A DNA stretch of 64,000 nt, taken from assembly GCA_000403475.2 (NCBI GenBank), contig KE159795.1:1997687-2061686 (forward strand). Direction: 5' to 3'. Shown here piece by piece: positions 26,861 to 36,493 of this stretch. The notes beneath the pieces are model-generated. The model searched no databases, was not told the origin of the DNA, and saw only the letters and a list, made by a program, of their open reading frames with translations. The position numbers and the translations under genes were made by a program. The DNA comes from Lachnospiraceae bacterium MD308. GTDB taxonomy: Bacteria; Bacillota; Clostridia; Lachnospirales; Lachnospiraceae. Positions within the stretch are counted from its first letter, which is position 1. Each line of letters starts with the position of its first letter.

Positions 26861-27382
26861 CTATGATTCTTTGTTATAAATATCTGAAAAGATTGCTTTA
26901 TCCAATGCTTCTGCCTCTTCCTCGGCAAGTTCTACATAACTCTCCGCATTTACAATCTCTTTTACATAAGTATAGCATCCTTCTCTGCTGTGCATGGCAT
27001 TCATTATCCATCCATTATTTTTTCCATCCAGCATTGCTACAGCAAAACTTAATTTTCCGCCCATCTCGTTAAATGCATCGTATTTTACAATTCCTACCTT
27101 TTGAAAATTCTGGTCTAAGATTTTTTTCATATCACGGATATCTGTTCGGTTTTGTCTTGTGACTTTTATAATTGTCTCCGCTTCCTGAAACTTTTCCATC
27201 ATACTCTCTTCCAGACTTTTCCCATCTTTTCCACGCATAAACGTTTGATAGCTGTTTTTCAGGCGATTATATTTCACTGTCACATTTACATATAATATAA
27301 ATAATATTATAAACAATGCAAGCATAAATATAAAAATAAATGCGGGATCTATTCCCAAAGCATTTAATATTCTGCTTTCCAT
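26861..27382 (-). CDS. DUF4446 membrane-anchored protein
   Basis: A 173-residue protein with one N-terminal membrane helix (about residues 12-35, FIFIFMLALFIILFILYVNV), a coiled-coil stretch, then a small conserved domain including YDAFNEMGGKLSFAVAMLD. This family sits next to parB in many Clostridia; its job is unknown. Six bp separate it from parB. Confidence 0.85.
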   Translation of the reverse strand: MESRILNALGIDPAFIFIFMLALFIILFILYVNVTVKYNRLKNSYQTFMRGKDGKSLEESMMEKFQEAETIIKVTRQNRTDIRDMKKILDQNFQKVGIVKYDAFNEMGGKLSFAVAMLDGKNNGWIMNAMHSREGCYTYVKEIVNAESYVELAEEEAEALDKAIFSDIYNKES

Positions 27383-27388
27383 ATATAC

Positions 27389-28315
27389 TTATTCTCTCCT
27401 TCCAAGGCTCATAATCATGTCGAACATTCGTTCTAACTCATCATCTGAGTAATACTCAATCTCTATCTTTCCTTTTCCATTCCCTTTTGTTGCAATATTA
27501 ACTTTTGTTCCCATCACATCTTTCATTTTATTTGCAAGGTCGTTATACAGGAATTCATTTTCAACAACTTTTTTTATTTTAGGTTGTTTTGGATTTTTCA
27601 TATCCTTAACAAGCTTTTCCACATCTCGGACACTTAATTTTTCATCAAAGATTCTCACGGCAAGCTCATACTGCGAAGAAGCATCTTCAATAGCAAGAAG
27701 CGCCCTGGCATGTCCGGTAGATATCATATCGTCTATGACCATTTGCTGAACTTTATCACACAACTTCAAGAGACGCATAGAATTAGTAACTGCTGTCCTG
27801 CTCTTAGACACTCGTTCGGCAACTTCATCTTGTTTCAAGTTAAATTCTTCTAATAATCTTTTATATGCCGCTGCTTCTTCTATAGGATTAAGATTTTCTC
27901 TCTGTATATTTTCTATTAATCCGATTTCAATTATTTCTTGTTCCGTATAATCTTTTATTATTATAGGAATTTCTTTAACCCCAGCCATCTTCGCTGCACG
28001 CCATCTTCGTTCACCGGCTATTATCTCATAATAATCTTTTTTCTTTCTTACGATCAATGGTTGCAGTACACCAAATTGCTTAATTGAATCGGATAGTTCC
28101 ATCAAAGCATCTTCTTCAAATTTTTTTCGCGGCTGCTCTCTGTTCGGCTCTACTTTATTAATGCTTACCATTTTTTCTCCGGATTTTGATTCCATCTGAA
28201 TATTGCTATTTTCCAATGATTTCAAAACCATCTCTGTCTGATTTACTTTTACCGGTTTGTTATCCGGTATTAAACTATCCAGACCTTTTCCAAGTCCTTT
28301 TTTCCTAACGGCCAT
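27389..28315 (-). CDS. parB: Chromosome partitioning protein ParB (Spo0J)
   Basis: A 308-residue CTPase clamp that binds parS. The N-terminal domain carries VEPNREQPRKKFEE and the GERRWRAAKMAG CTP-binding patch (about 100-112), followed by the ENIQRENLNPIEEA box. A central helix-turn-helix (KQDEVAERVSKSRTAVTNSMRLL) reads parS, and a C-terminal dimerisation domain ends the protein. It lies 22 bp after parA. Two perfect parS sites stand upstream of parA. Confidence 0.96.
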   Translation of the reverse strand: MAVRKKGLGKGLDSLIPDNKPVKVNQTEMVLKSLENSNIQMESKSGEKMVSINKVEPNREQPRKKFEEDALMELSDSIKQFGVLQPLIVRKKKDYYEIIAGERRWRAAKMAGVKEIPIIIKDYTEQEIIEIGLIENIQRENLNPIEEAAAYKRLLEEFNLKQDEVAERVSKSRTAVTNSMRLLKLCDKVQQMVIDDMISTGHARALLAIEDASSQYELAVRIFDEKLSVRDVEKLVKDMKNPKQPKIKKVVENEFLYNDLANKMKDVMGTKVNIATKGNGKGKIEIEYYSDDELERMFDMIMSLGRRE

Positions 28316-28337
28316 CTTTATCCTTCCTTTACATTTA

Positions 28338-29096
28338 TTACTGAGACATAACTTCTTCTGCCAATTTCATATAACTTTCTGCCCCTGCCGATTTTGCATC
28401 ATAATGATTAATAGGCATTCCATAACTTGGCGCTTCCGCAAGTCTAATATTTCTTGGAATAATTGTTTTATAAATAGTCTGCTCCAAATTATCTTTTACA
28501 TTTTCAACAACCTGAAGGGAAAGATTTGTCCTGGCGTCATACATTGTAAATACAACACCTTCTATTTTAAGGTTCTGGTTTAACCTGTCTCTCACAAGTT
28601 CTACAGTATGTATCAATTGGCTTAATCCTTCAAGTGCATAATATTCACATTGAATTGGAACTAAAACAGAATCCGCAGTAGTCATCGCATTGATCGTAAG
28701 TATACTTAAAGATGGAGGACAATCAATAATAATGAAATCATAATTTTCTTTGACTTTATATAACGCATTTTTTAAAATATACTCTTTGTTCTCCTCATCC
28801 AACAATTCAATTTCTGCACCTGACAAATCAATACTTGTCGGTATTATGTCCAGGTTCTCATGAATATTTCTTTTTACTGCCTCTTCTATAGTTACCTCTC
28901 CTATTATCAAATCATAGATTGTATTATCTACAGAATTTTTATCTAAACCAAGACCACTTGTCATATTGCCTTGGGGGTCCATGTCTACGGAAAGAACTCT
29001 TTTTCCCTTTTCAGCAAGACATGCAGATAAATTAATTGCTGTTGTTGTTTTTCCAACGCCACCTTTCTGATTTGCGATGGCTATAATTTTTCCCAT
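28338..29096 (-). CDS. parA: Chromosome partitioning ATPase ParA (Soj)
   Basis: A 252-residue deviant Walker ATPase: ANQKGGVGKTTTAINL at the N terminus, the D-x-D-P-Q-G motif (VDMDPQGNMTSGLG) and DCPPSLSILT. It binds DNA non-specifically as an ATP dimer and, with ParB-parS, moves origins; it also affects DnaA. ATG 29096 is chosen because AAAGGTG is correctly spaced; an ATG at 29105 is also in frame. A minus-strand TATACT-like -10 lies near 29130. Confidence 0.95.
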   Translation of the reverse strand: MGKIIAIANQKGGVGKTTTAINLSACLAEKGKRVLSVDMDPQGNMTSGLGLDKNSVDNTIYDLIIGEVTIEEAVKRNIHENLDIIPTSIDLSGAEIELLDEENKEYILKNALYKVKENYDFIIIDCPPSLSILTINAMTTADSVLVPIQCEYYALEGLSQLIHTVELVRDRLNQNLKIEGVVFTMYDARTNLSLQVVENVKDNLEQTIYKTIIPRNIRLAEAPSYGMPINHYDAKSAGAESYMKLAEEVMSQ

Positions 29097-29160
29097 ATGA
29101 ATCACCTTTCTTTTTTGTGTATTACTAGTATAACACTTTTCTTTCTATATATCCACAAAA

Positions 29161-29176
29161 TGTTTCACGTGAAACA
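29161..29176. promoter_or_regulatory. parS site 1
   Basis: A perfect match to the 16-bp palindromic ParB site TGTTTCACGTGAAACA, in the parA upstream region. Confidence 0.97.
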
Positions 29177-29196
29177 TGATTTTAATATATTTTAAA

Positions 29197-29212
29197 TGTT
29201 TCACGTGAAACA
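29197..29212. promoter_or_regulatory. parS site 2
   Basis: A second perfect TGTTTCACGTGAAACA, 36 bp from the first, between parA and rsmG. Confidence 0.97.
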
Positions 29213-29215
29213 TTA

Positions 29216-29250
29216 CTAAAGGAACCTCTCATTATTTAAGAGGTTCCTTT
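29216..29250 (-). terminator. Terminator overlapping the rsmG stop
   Basis: A GGAACCTCT / AGAGGTTCC stem with a 9-nt loop that contains the rsmG stop codon; T-rich flank on the minus strand. It ends the rpmH-to-rsmG series and separates it from parAB. Confidence 0.8.
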
Positions 29251-29963
29251 AATGGCATTCCAGCTTTGCGCGGATATTTCTTTTCAGTTGCTTTTTCTTT
29301 CTTGATTTTCACAATTGCTCTTTTTATATCTGTACCAGGCAAAACAAACTTTTCTATACCATCAAGTCTTCCTCCAAGTTTTTTTATAGCATTCTGTGAA
29401 TCTTCTAATTCCTCATCGATTGTTTCTGATTTGTAAGATATAAAATATCCTTTTTCCTTAACATAAGGAATACAATACTCGGACAATGTTGCAAGATTTG
29501 CTACCGCTCTTGATACACATATATCATATTGTTCTCTATATTTCACTTGCTTTGCATAATCTTCTGCTCTCCCATGTATTGCTTCTATGTCTTTCAGATT
29601 CAGCTTTTCTATTACTTCATTTAAGAATTTTATACGTTTATTTAATGAATCCAATAATGTAATTTGTAAATTAGGGAACACAATTTTTAATGGTATGCCT
29701 GGAAATCCGGCTCCTGTACCTATGTCTATTACTTTTTTCTTATCAGATATTAAATACTGCTTATCCAATACATTAACCATGGAAATACTATCTACAAAAT
29801 GCTTCTGAACAACCTGATCATACTCAGTTATTGCTGTCAGGTTCATTACACTGTTCCATTCTATAAGTAACTCATAATACTTCATAAATTGTTCCAATTG
29901 TAAGCTGTTTAGATGTATTCCTATTTTTTCTATCTCACTTTTTAATAATTCTTCTTTTTCCAT
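29232..29963 (-). CDS. rsmG: 16S rRNA (guanine-527-N7) methyltransferase RsmG
   Basis: A 243-residue SAM-dependent methyltransferase (GidB). Motif I, VIDIGTGAGFPGIPLKI, binds SAM; NRRIKFL-like NKRIKFLNEV and SRAVANLATLSEYC are family blocks. It methylates G527 in the 530 loop of 16S rRNA; loss in other species gives low streptomycin resistance. It begins 23 bp after mnmG. Confidence 0.97.
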   Translation of the reverse strand: MEKEELLKSEIEKIGIHLNSLQLEQFMKYYELLIEWNSVMNLTAITEYDQVVQKHFVDSISMVNVLDKQYLISDKKKVIDIGTGAGFPGIPLKIVFPNLQITLLDSLNKRIKFLNEVIEKLNLKDIEAIHGRAEDYAKQVKYREQYDICVSRAVANLATLSEYCIPYVKEKGYFISYKSETIDEELEDSQNAIKKLGGRLDGIEKFVLPGTDIKRAIVKIKKEKATEKKYPRKAGMPLKEPLK

Positions 29964-29986
29964 ATACTAATCCCCTATATAAGTTG

Positions 29987-31903
29987 CTACTCTGTCCTTG
30001 TCATTTCTTCTAAATACACTAATAACACAGATATATCTGCCGGTGATACTCCTGATATTCTTGAAGCCTGACCTATCGAAATCGGTTGATATTCTTTTAA
30101 TTTCTGCTGTGCTTCAATTCTCAGACTTTTAATTTTATCATAGTCAATATTTTTCGGTATCTTTTTATTTTCAAGTTTCTTGAATTGCTCCACCTGCTTC
30201 TTCTGTCTTTTAATATATCCGTCATATTTAATTGCTATATTTACTTGCTCAATCACTTCTTCTTCAAGTTCAACAGGAAAGGCCGGTCTGTGAATATCAA
30301 TGCTTTTTAATAATTCATATGATAACTCTGGACGTCGTATCAAATCTACCATAGTACTTCCCGAATTAAGAGGCGTACTTCCACATTCTTTTAACAATTC
30401 TTGCACCGCATCTCCTGTTCCCACTGTTACATGCTTCAATCTCTCAATCTCTTCATTAATTAACTTTTCTTTCAGTTCAAGCCTTTCATATCTTTCCTTA
30501 GATATAAGTCCTAACTCATATCCCTTTTTACTCAACCGTTGATCTGCATTATCCTGACGAAGCAGCAATCTGTACTCTGCCCTTGATGTCATCATACGAT
30601 ACGGCTCGTGACTTTCTTTTGTAACCAGATCATCGATAAGAACGCCTATATATGCCTCCGAACGATCAAGTAGAAACGGCGGAAGATTTTTTATTTTTCT
30701 TGCAGCATTTATTCCGGCTATCAAGCCTTGAGCAGCCGCCTCTTCATATCCGGAGCTTCCATTAAACTGACCGCCGCTGAACAATCCATCAATATTCTTA
30801 AACTCAAGGGATGGCTTTAATTGTCTTGCATCAATACAATCATATTCTATCGCATATGCGTTTCTTACAATTCTTACATTTTCTAATCCCGGCACAGTGC
30901 GGTACATCTTATACTGCACATCCTCCGGAAGAGAACTTGACATCCCGCCAATATACATCTCATTCGTTTCAAGACCTTCTGGCTCAATAAATACTTGATG
31001 GCGTTCTTTGTCCGCAAACTTAACTACCTTATCTTCAATAGAAGGGCAATATCTTGGACCCGTCCCTTCAATCATTCCGGAAAATAAAGGCGAACGGTCA
31101 AGATTTCTCTTTATGATATTATGAGTCTGCTCGTTCGTATACGTAAGCCAACAAGATACTTGGTCAATCTGAACGTCCTCAGGATTGGTTGCAAATGAGA
31201 ATGGCATAACTCTCTCATCTCCAAACTGCTCCTCCATCTTTGAAAAATCAACTGTATTTCTGTCAATTCTTGCAGGAGTTCCAGTTTTAAATCGATACAT
31301 CTTAATTCCAAGCTCTCTCAAACTATCCGTAAGATAATTAGCTGCCTGTAGCCCGTTAGGCCCGGTATTCGTACTTACCTCCCCATATATACAACGCGCT
31401 TTCAAGTATGTACCCGTACATAATATAACAGCCTGACAATGGTATATTGCTCCAGACAATATCTGGACACCAACGATTTTATTATCCTCAACCAAAAGTT
31501 TTACTACCTCTGTCTGCTTAATTTCTATATTTTTTTCATCTTCAAGCACCTGTCTCATCGTACGGCTGTAAAGAGCTTTATCCGCCTGAGCCCGCAGAGA
31601 ATGAACTGCAGGTCCCTTCGATTTATTCAGCATCTTAGACTGAATAAAGGTACGGTCAATAACCTTTCCCATCTCGCCGCCCAGCGCATCTATTTCCCGT
31701 ACCAAATGTCCTTTTGAACTTCCTCCAATATTAGGATTGCAAGGCATAAGTGCTACACTATCTACACTTACCGTAAAAATAATCGTCTTAAAACCAAGTC
31801 TTGCAGATGCAAGGGCAGCTTCACACCCGGCATGTCCTGCGCCAATTACAACTACATCATATTTATCATTATTTACCCATACAGAATTTGCTGAATATTT
31901 CAT
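29987..31903 (-). CDS. mnmG: tRNA uridine-34 modification enzyme MnmG (GidA)
   Basis: A 638-residue FAD protein. [15 protein letters not shown] is the dinucleotide fold; two GidA signatures are present ([12 protein letters not shown], and [16 protein letters not shown]). With MnmE it adds the carboxymethylaminomethyl group to U34 of several tRNAs. ATG 31903 is the only possible start before the FAD motif and lies 35 bp inside mnmE, so translation of the two partners is coupled. Confidence 0.97.
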   Translation of the reverse strand: MKYSANSVWVNNDKYDVVVIGAGHAGCEAALASARLGFKTIIFTVSVDSVALMPCNPNIGGSSKGHLVREIDALGGEMGKVIDRTFIQSKMLNKSKGPAVHSLRAQADKALYSRTMRQVLEDEKNIEIKQTEVVKLLVEDNKIVGVQILSGAIYHCQAVILCTGTYLKARCIYGEVSTNTGPNGLQAANYLTDSLRELGIKMYRFKTGTPARIDRNTVDFSKMEEQFGDERVMPFSFATNPEDVQIDQVSCWLTYTNEQTHNIIKRNLDRSPLFSGMIEGTGPRYCPSIEDKVVKFADKERHQVFIEPEGLETNEMYIGGMSSSLPEDVQYKMYRTVPGLENVRIVRNAYAIEYDCIDARQLKPSLEFKNIDGLFSGGQFNGSSGYEEAAAQGLIAGINAARKIKNLPPFLLDRSEAYIGVLIDDLVTKESHEPYRMMTSRAEYRLLLRQDNADQRLSKKGYELGLISKERYERLELKEKLINEEIERLKHVTVGTGDAVQELLKECGSTPLNSGSTMVDLIRRPELSYELLKSIDIHRPAFPVELEEEVIEQVNIAIKYDGYIKRQKKQVEQFKKLENKKIPKNIDYDKIKSLRIEAQQKLKEYQPISIGQASRISGVSPADISVLLVYLEEMTRTE

Positions 31904-33305
31904 TTACCAAATCTTCTCCTATCGTCTCACCCGTAATAGAGCCTAAAGATTCATATGCATCCATCAAATCAATAGAATAAAAATCTTCCGGCATATTCAT
32001 CATAATACTTTCATTTACTTTACACAAAGACTGGTATGCATCATTTAATGCAGTTTTATGTCTTACATTTGTAATATATATTTCGTTATTAAATGAGATA
32101 TTTCCTTCAAAAAACATCGTTTTTAACATCTCTTCCAAATCATTAATTCCGTATTGATTTTTTGCAGATATTTCGATAATTCCTGTGCTTTTCCCATCAA
32201 ATGTCTTACAATCAATTGATTCCCGGCTTTTTTCTGCAAGATTTAATTCATTTAATACATCTTCTTCCCTGACAACTGCCTGCAAATCCGATTTATTCAA
32301 AAGAATAATCGATTTTTTCCCCATTATCATATGAAAGATTTCTCTATCATTCTCATCTAACGGACAGGAGGAATCTATAACATATAATATCAAATCCGCT
32401 TTTTCAATATTATCTCTCGCCTTATCCACTCCGATCTTCTCTACAACATCATCTGTATTTCTGATTCCCGCTGTATCCATAATATTTAAAGAAATACCTT
32501 GCAGATTAATATTCTCTTCAAGTATATCTCTCGTAGTACCGGCAATATCAGTCACAATCGCCCGTTCCTCACCCAGAAGGGCATTGAGAAGAGAAGACTT
32601 CCCCGCATTAGGCTTTCCTACTATAACTGTATTAATACCCTCTTTTATAATTCTTCCGCTTTCACATGTAGACAAAAGGTATTCGATCTCTCCAAGAAGC
32701 CGGTCAACAACTGTTTTTAGCTCATCGCCGTATCCGTCTATACTAATATGTTCGGGATCATCAAGAGCAGTTTCTATAAAAGCAGTGTGATGAATGATTT
32801 CTTTTCTTATCTCATCTATTTTTTTTCTGATACTGCCCTTTAACTGACTAACGGAACTCTGACGGGCATATTCATTCTGCGAGGAAATAATATCTCCGAC
32901 AGCTTCCGCCTGAGATAAATCCATCCTTCCGTTTAAGTAAGCCCTCTTTGTAAATTCTCCCGGCTCTGCTGGTCTTGCGCCGTATTTAATCAGAGTTTCA
33001 AGAATCTTTTTGACAACATAAACGCCGCCGTGACAATTGATTTCAACAGTATCTTCACCGGTATAACTATGAGGACCTTTCATAAGCATCACAAGTACTT
33101 CATCAATCGTCTTTCCTTCATCCTCTATATATCCGTAATGTATTGTGTGAGATTTTTGATTAATCAGCTTTTTATGTTTTTTTCCAATATACACTTGATC
33201 CGCAATTTCAAATGCATCTTCCCCCGTCATTCTTACAATTCCAATTCCGGAACTGCTTACAGCCGTAGAGATTGCAGCTATCGTCTCTGAATATCTTGTA
33301 TCCAT
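31869..33305 (-). CDS. mnmE: tRNA modification GTPase MnmE (TrmE)
   Basis: A 478-residue potassium-activated GTPase. The N-terminal folate-binding domain, helical domain and inserted G domain are present, with GKPNAGKSS (G1), DIAGTTRD (G2 loop), DTAG (G3) and NKSD (G4). The C-terminal FCMGK holds the catalytic Cys of the C-x-G-K motif. ATG 33305 is set by GGAGGACAGG; a longer frame exists upstream. It forms the MnmE-MnmG complex with the overlapping next gene. Confidence 0.96.
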   Translation of the reverse strand: MDTRYSETIAAISTAVSSSGIGIVRMTGEDAFEIADQVYIGKKHKKLINQKSHTIHYGYIEDEGKTIDEVLVMLMKGPHSYTGEDTVEINCHGGVYVVKKILETLIKYGARPAEPGEFTKRAYLNGRMDLSQAEAVGDIISSQNEYARQSSVSQLKGSIRKKIDEIRKEIIHHTAFIETALDDPEHISIDGYGDELKTVVDRLLGEIEYLLSTCESGRIIKEGINTVIVGKPNAGKSSLLNALLGEERAIVTDIAGTTRDILEENINLQGISLNIMDTAGIRNTDDVVEKIGVDKARDNIEKADLILYVIDSSCPLDENDREIFHMIMGKKSIILLNKSDLQAVVREEDVLNELNLAEKSRESIDCKTFDGKSTGIIEISAKNQYGINDLEEMLKTMFFEGNISFNNEIYITNVRHKTALNDAYQSLCKVNESIMMNMPEDFYSIDLMDAYESLGSITGETIGEDLVNEIFSKFCMGK

Positions 33306-33376
33306 GCCTGTCCTCCAAAATACCTTAGATACTTCCAGGTTAATCCTCACATATTCTCCCAATATCATAATAATAT

Positions 33377-33407
33377 AAAAACAGAGGTTTTCTCAACCCC
33401 TGTTTTT
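33377..33407 (-). terminator. Terminator between jag and mnmE
   Basis: AAAAACAG / CTGTTTTT plus two more pairs, a short loop and T-rich ends on both strands. It suggests that mnmE starts a new or partly separate transcript. Confidence 0.7.
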
Positions 33408-33419
33408 ATAAATCTCCTG

Positions 33420-34298
33420 TTATCTGTTACGCACCAAAGTAACTACTACTCTCCTGTATGGTTCTTCTCCTTCACTGTGGGTAGATACAGCCGGATCAGA
33501 TTGAAGTACAGAATGTATAATTCTTCTTTCATATGGATTCATCGGCTCAAGTGATACATTCCTTCTCGTCCTCTTCACCTTACTTGCTATATTCTTTGCA
33601 AGGTTCTCAAGCGTCTGTTTCCTTCTTCTTCTGTAATCTTCTGTATCAAGCTTAACTCTTACATAACCGTCCTGCATCTTATTGGCAACGCGGTTTGTCA
33701 GATATTGCAGTGAATCGAGTGTCTGTCCGCGCTTTCCAATCAATAATCCCATATTAGACCCATCCATGTTAATGCTAAGGGCACCTTCACTGTCAATCTC
33801 TGTTTTTATTGTTACTTCCTTCATATCAAAGCATACAAGCACATCCTCTACAAACTTTTTACATGCAGCAATCGTAGCCTCTTCGACCGGAACAAGTACA
33901 AGCTCTTTTCTCTCTGAAACTTTTACTTCTTCCTTTACTTCTTCTTTTCTGTCTCTCTTTATGTCTTTACGATTATCTCTCCGATTATCCTTTTTATTAT
34001 ATTTTTTTATGTTATCTTTTTTCGGATGCTTTTCGTGTTTCTCTCTTACCGGTTTTTCCTCGGCAGGTTTAGATTCTTTGATCTCTGGTATCTTTTCCTC
34101 TGCAACCTCTTTTTTTACTGTCTCTTCCTTTTTCCTTCGTGCCTTAATTACAGCCTGTTTCATACCTATTCCGAAGAATCCCGCACTTCCTTTTTCAATT
34201 ACCTCGTAATCCAGTTTATCACTCGTTACCCCTAATTGAACCAATGCTTCTGTAATTGCATCATCAAGTGTTTTTGCAGATACTGTAATATAATCCAT
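33420..34298 (-). CDS. jag: Jag/KhpB RNA-binding protein
   Basis: A 292-residue cytosolic protein with an N-terminal Jag domain (EALVQLGVTSDKLDYEVIEKG), a long Lys/Arg/Glu-rich linker of about residues 75-135, a KH domain (LLIGKRGQTLDSLQYL) and a C-terminal R3H domain (NPYERRIIHSVLQ). It binds small RNAs and mRNAs with KhpA and influences cell division and envelope growth in Gram-positives. The usual neighbour of yidC, 12 bp after it. Confidence 0.95.
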   Translation of the reverse strand: MDYITVSAKTLDDAITEALVQLGVTSDKLDYEVIEKGSAGFFGIGMKQAVIKARRKKEETVKKEVAEEKIPEIKESKPAEEKPVREKHEKHPKKDNIKKYNKKDNRRDNRKDIKRDRKEEVKEEVKVSERKELVLVPVEEATIAACKKFVEDVLVCFDMKEVTIKTEIDSEGALSINMDGSNMGLLIGKRGQTLDSLQYLTNRVANKMQDGYVRVKLDTEDYRRRRKQTLENLAKNIASKVKRTRRNVSLEPMNPYERRIIHSVLQSDPAVSTHSEGEEPYRRVVVTLVRNR

Positions 34299-34310
34299 AA
34301 TAATTGCCCC

Positions 34311-35378
34311 CTAATTATTCTTATTAAATCGATCAACCATATTTGCTTTATCTGCAAGGCTTCCCGGCTTCGCATTTTTTGCATTTCGCCTTGCCCGTTC
34401 TACCTTCGCTTCTCTTTCCTTCTCAGATGCCGAATCCGACTTACGTTTTGCGGAATCTTTGATTGTCCTCGTTTTTGTCTGAGCCATCTCATTAATTCTT
34501 TCAGCTCTTTCTCCACGCTTCTGCGCTTTTTGTTTTGCTTTTTCTTTATTTTTTTCTATCAAATCTTCCACAGACATATTTGATAGATATTTATTAATTA
34601 CAATCTGCTGAACCGTACGGACAACAGCACTGACAATCCAGTAAAGGCCGATACCGGTCGGAAGTGTAAATACCATAAATACGGATAACAATGGCATCGT
34701 CGTGTTCATCGTCTTCATTGTCCCCGCCATCGGATTGTCTTTATCAAGCTGCTGACCTGATACTGCCTGATTCAACCGAATATTAAGCATCTGTGTAGCA
34801 CCTGACAAAACAGGGAGAAGTATAGCTGTGACAATTATAGCAGCGGCGGGTATGGAATAATCTCCGCTGTTTCTAATCATATTAATCGGTGCTTCTTTTA
34901 AATTTGGAATTGTTAAAAAACTTTGAACAGTATCCGAAGCAGTTTTAATTGCCGGTACATACGCTTCAATATTATATATAACCGGATATAATGCAAACAA
35001 AAACGGCATCTGTATTAAAAGCGGAAGACATCCGCCCATCATGGATGTTCCATATTTGTCATAAACCTGCTGAATTTCTTCCTGCTGCTTCATCATAGAA
35101 GCCTGATCTTTTCTGTGCTTATACTTTTTCTGTATTGCCTGAATCTCCGGATTCATAACAGAAGACATCTTAGATGTTCTCTGCTGGTTAATGGTCATCG
35201 GAAGCATACATGTATATACAATAATTGTATAAATAATAATGGATAATCCAACCACTCCATTTTCCAAACCAAATGTATCCGTCAGCATTGTATAGATAAA
35301 GTCCATCACTTTACCTAATAACCAGCAAAGTTGTCCGACAATCGGCCAATCTGCTGCTGTCAATAAACTAAAAACCAT
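34311..35378 (-). CDS. yidC: Membrane protein insertase YidC
   Basis: A 355-residue multi-pass YidC/Oxa1/Alb3 insertase. The conserved hydrophilic-groove Arg lies in INQQRTSKM, and PLLIQMPFLFALYPV and MPLLSVFMVFTLPTGIGLYWIVSA are family transmembrane blocks. The C-terminal tail is very basic, fitting ribosome contact. There is no lipobox, unlike the B. subtilis paralogues; the N-terminal helix begins near residue 10. It inserts membrane proteins with or without SecYEG. Confidence 0.95.
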   Translation of the reverse strand: MVFSLLTAADWPIVGQLCWLLGKVMDFIYTMLTDTFGLENGVVGLSIIIYTIIVYTCMLPMTINQQRTSKMSSVMNPEIQAIQKKYKHRKDQASMMKQQEEIQQVYDKYGTSMMGGCLPLLIQMPFLFALYPVIYNIEAYVPAIKTASDTVQSFLTIPNLKEAPINMIRNSGDYSIPAAAIIVTAILLPVLSGATQMLNIRLNQAVSGQQLDKDNPMAGTMKTMNTTMPLLSVFMVFTLPTGIGLYWIVSAVVRTVQQIVINKYLSNMSVEDLIEKNKEKAKQKAQKRGERAERINEMAQTKTRTIKDSAKRKSDSASEKEREAKVERARRNAKNAKPGSLADKANMVDRFNKNN

Positions 35379-35404
35379 CTCTTTTCCTCCATCATAATCT
35401 TTTC

Positions 35405-35617
35405 TTACGGAACAGGGTCATACCCTCCCTTTGAAAATGGATTGCATCTCAATATACGTCTTACTGCAAGATATCCACCTTTTACTGCACCATACTTTTC
35501 TATCGCTTCTAGTGCATATGTTGAACATGTAGGATAATATTTACATGATGAATATCCTTTCATAGAAGATAAATGTCTCCGATAAAAATTGATACATGCA
35601 AGCAAAATCTTTTTCAC
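35405..35617 (-). CDS. yidD: Membrane protein insertion efficiency factor YidD
   Basis: A 70-residue protein with the YidD signature: FYRRHLSSMKGYSSCKYYPTCS and the C-terminal RCNPFSKGGYDPVP. It is amphipathic and membrane-associated, and aids YidC-dependent insertion. It overlaps rnpA by 4 bp (ATGA), so it is translationally coupled to it. Confidence 0.96.
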   Translation of the reverse strand: MKKILLACINFYRRHLSSMKGYSSCKYYPTCSTYALEAIEKYGAVKGGYLAVRRILRCNPFSKGGYDPVP

Positions 35618-35961
35618 AATCCAATACCTCTTATAACATTATGAAGATTTCCCAGATGGATCAACGCGCTTTGTATCTCATGGTAATTTTTTCCTTTTGC
35701 GCTGTTTCTTACTATAACAACAATATCAATTCCACATATAAAATTATCTTCCTGTAACCGGTAAATCTCCCTTATCTGCCTCGTCAAGCGATGTCTTACA
35801 ATACTATTCCCAACTTTTTTACTTACGGATATTCCTAATCTGTTTTTCTTTAATCCATTATCCCTGACATACATAACCAAATATTTATTAGCAAATGATT
35901 TTCCTTCATTATATACTAATCCAAAATCTGAATATTTTTTTAATGACTCGGAATATTTCAT
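35614..35961 (-). CDS. rnpA: Ribonuclease P protein component
   Basis: A 115-residue basic protein that assists the RNase P RNA in 5' tRNA maturation. The RNR motif region reads KKNRLGISVSKKVGNSIVRHRLTRQIREIYR. Length and position between rpmH and yidD are canonical. Confidence 0.96.
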   Translation of the reverse strand: MKYSESLKKYSDFGLVYNEGKSFANKYLVMYVRDNGLKKNRLGISVSKKVGNSIVRHRLTRQIREIYRLQEDNFICGIDIVVIVRNSAKGKNYHEIQSALIHLGNLHNVIRGIGL

Positions 35962-36010
35962 AATTTAATTCTCCTAATTTTAATAGAAGAAAAGGCCACA
36001 TATATGCGGC

Positions 36011-36145
36011 CTACGCGGATAATACTTTTCTTCCTTTAGCTCTTCTGTTCGCAAGTACTTTTCTTCCGCCTGCAGTACTCATCCTTGATCTAAAACCATG
36101 AACTTTAGCTCTCTGTCTTTTCTTAGGCTGAAATGTCATCTTCAT
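36011..36145 (-). CDS. rpmH: 50S ribosomal protein L34
   Basis: A 44-residue protein starting [18 protein letters not shown] and ending with GRKVLSA, the universal L34 pattern. AGGAGGTGG precedes the ATG. It is the first leftward gene from the origin and heads the rnpA-yidD-yidC-jag series. Confidence 0.97.
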   Translation of the reverse strand: MKMTFQPKKRQRAKVHGFRSRMSTAGGRKVLANRRAKGRKVLSA

Positions 36146-36493
36146 AGATATCCACCTCCTTATATTTTATAAGGGAAATTCCCTACATATTTCTATAAGA
36201 CATCACTGTTAATTATATTAAATTACTGTTTGTCCGTCAAGCAAAACCTTACATTTCTCACCATTTTTTATTTCTTATAGTTTTTACAATATCCACAACT
36301 TATCCACAATTTGTGGATAAGTTGTGGATATTAAGGGGATATCTTGTTAACTTAAAAAATTTTTTTTATTTATCACAAGAAAATAAGCCATTTTCTACTA
36401 TTATAAAGTTATCCACAAGGAATAACAATTGCTTAAATTCAGAATATGATGTAAAATAATAAGCAATGCTAGAATAGAGTAGGAGATTTATAT
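36146..36493. other. Replication origin region (DnaA-box cluster upstream of dnaA)
   Basis: Perfect DnaA boxes occur at 36300-36308 (TTATCCACA), 36312-36320 (TGTGGATAA) and 36409-36417 (TTATCCACA), with near matches at 36289-36297 and 36323-36331. The central pair forms a symmetric dyad. A/T runs at 36351-36372 could be the unwinding element. Genes diverge on either side, as expected where replication forks leave. The dnaA and rpmH promoters must also lie here. Confidence 0.88.
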
